Part shown: piece by piece, positions 7,038 through 7,535 of the stretch | Numbering within the stretch: position 1 is the stretch's first letter | How the letters are laid out: every line of letters begins with the position of its first letter | Assembly: GCA_030044455.1 (NCBI GenBank) | Contig: JASHVU010000697.1 | Location: 1 to 7,535, forward strand | Reading direction: 5' to 3' | Origin: Acidobacteriaceae bacterium | Lineage (GTDB): Bacteria > Acidobacteriota > Terriglobia > Terriglobales > Acidobacteriaceae | Length of the DNA stretch: 7,535 nucleotides | Notes under the pieces: generated by a model | What the model saw: the letters and a program-made list of their open reading frames with translations, nothing else | Told to the model about the DNA's origin: nothing | Databases searched by the model: none | Translations under genes and position numbers: made by a program

Positions 7038-7107
7038 GCTCACACACAACTCGCCTCCTAAGATTCTCTTACCCACTTCTTCTCCGAACAAAACAAGGGG
7101 GAGAGCT

Positions 7108-7535
7108 TTGGTTCGTTCCAGATTGCCGCTGCTGCGCAGAATTTCGCAGATCGTTTTTCTGCTGCTCTTTCTTGTGCTGCTTGTGCTCACTTCGCTGCGC
7201 TCGGCCTCGGGCGCCGCCAGCGAAGCCGGGTTGCGTGCTCCCGTTCGCCTGTTCTTTTTGTTGGACCCGCTGGTGGCGATTGCCAATGCGCTGGCCAGCC
7301 ACGCGCTCTACCGTGGCCTCGCCTGGAGCCTCGTCATCCTGATCCCCGCTTTGTTCCTCGGCCGATTCTTCTGCGGCTGGATTTGTCCGCTGGGAACATT
7401 GCAACAGTTCGTGGGCCGCATGCCTTCCGAGGCCAAGCGCGGCAAGCGGCGCATCGAATCAAATCGGTATAAACGCTGGCAAACGGTCAAATATGTGGTT
7501 CTTCTCGCCGGTCTGGTGGCGGCCACGTTCGGGTC
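7108..7535 (+). CDS. Membrane-bound 4Fe-4S binding protein (NapH/NosR-like), N-terminal part
   Basis: The frame runs open to the window end and gives 142 codons from TTG 7108, which has a strong purine-rich site (AAGGGGGAG, 7095-7103). An in-frame ATG at 7030 is the alternative start, but it has no ribosome site and adds a 26-residue leader of poor character. The fragment shows four hydrophobic segments: about 14-30, 47-65, 71-87 and 128-142. Between the third and fourth lies GRFFCGWICPLGTLQ with Cys89 and Cys93. This CGWxCPxG motif is typical of polytopic iron-sulfur proteins such as NapH, the NosR C-terminal half and CcoG/RdxA, which handle electrons at the membrane. A basic loop (KRGKRR, about 110-115) follows and is probably cytoplasmic. 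Ferredoxin-type CxxCxxCxxxCP clusters would be expected beyond the window. Which subfamily it is cannot be told from this part. Confidence 0.8.
   Translation, partial: MVRSRLPLLRRISQIVFLLLFLVLLVLTSLRSASGAASEAGLRAPVRLFFLLDPLVAIANALASHALYRGLAWSLVILIPALFLGRFFCGWICPLGTLQQFVGRMPSEAKRGKRRIESNRYKRWQTVKYVVLLAGLVAATFG

Larger units (their letters stand above)
6784..7107. other. Divergent intergenic region between hydrolase and Fe-S protein genes
   Basis: This stretch of 324 bases has no gene that I can support and should contain the promoters of both flanking genes. I see a 12-bp palindrome (6880-6891), a TATATG (6988-6993) that could be a plus-strand -10 without a well-spaced -35, an inverted repeat GTGAC-N4-GTCAC (7023-7036), and the ribosome binding site of the downstream gene near 7095-7103. 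The part from 6784 to 6924 is also open in the hydrolase frame but does not look coding. Confidence 0.5.

Noticed and set aside
6918..7404. Minus-strand frames opposite the intergenic region and the Fe-S gene (6918-7286 and 7069-7404)
   Set aside because: They are Gln/Arg/Ser-rich and lack family features, while the plus-strand frame there has transmembrane helices and the CGWICP motif.

Overview
The window looks like a stretch of a moderately GC-rich, diderm (outer-membrane) bacterial chromosome. An archaic (Csu / spore coat U type) chaperone-usher pilus cluster followed by a large TPR protein, a YheT-type hydrolase and a membrane Fe-S protein, with frequent GTG/TTG starts, would fit an Acidobacteriota (Terriglobia-like) genome. 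A proteobacterium cannot be excluded from sequence alone, and the taxonomic call is inference.

Region 1 (1-3497, plus strand) is the 3' part of a Csu-type pilus operon. It holds the C-terminal end of the periplasmic pilus chaperone (cut by the window edge), a complete outer-membrane usher starting 19 bases later at a GTG, and a secreted protein with two tandem spore coat U (SCPU) domains whose start overlaps the usher stop in an ATGA. The order chaperone-usher-SCPU protein matches csuC-csuD-csuE of Acinetobacter. The two-domain protein has almost nothing before its first cysteine, as expected of a tip adhesin that donates no strand to another subunit. The major pilin genes would lie upstream of the window.

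Region 2 (3498-5420, plus) holds a 234-base gap and a 562-residue TPR protein with a probable signal peptide or membrane anchor. It may be a partner of the pilus or an independent gene; only proximity links them.

Region 3 (5421-5754) is a spacer with a weak terminator-like hairpin, followed by a minus-strand tRNA-Arg(TCT) with encoded CCA.

Region 4 (5755-6783, minus) encodes an alpha/beta hydrolase of the YheT type with an intact catalytic triad. A 324-base divergent intergenic region follows (6784-7107). It carries a 12-bp perfect palindrome and a CRP/FNR-like inverted repeat. The last gene (7108 to the window end, plus) is a truncated polytopic membrane protein with a CGWICP iron-sulfur motif; it starts at TTG behind a strong ribosome binding site.

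No CRISPR array, insertion sequence, transposase, integrase or phage gene was seen.
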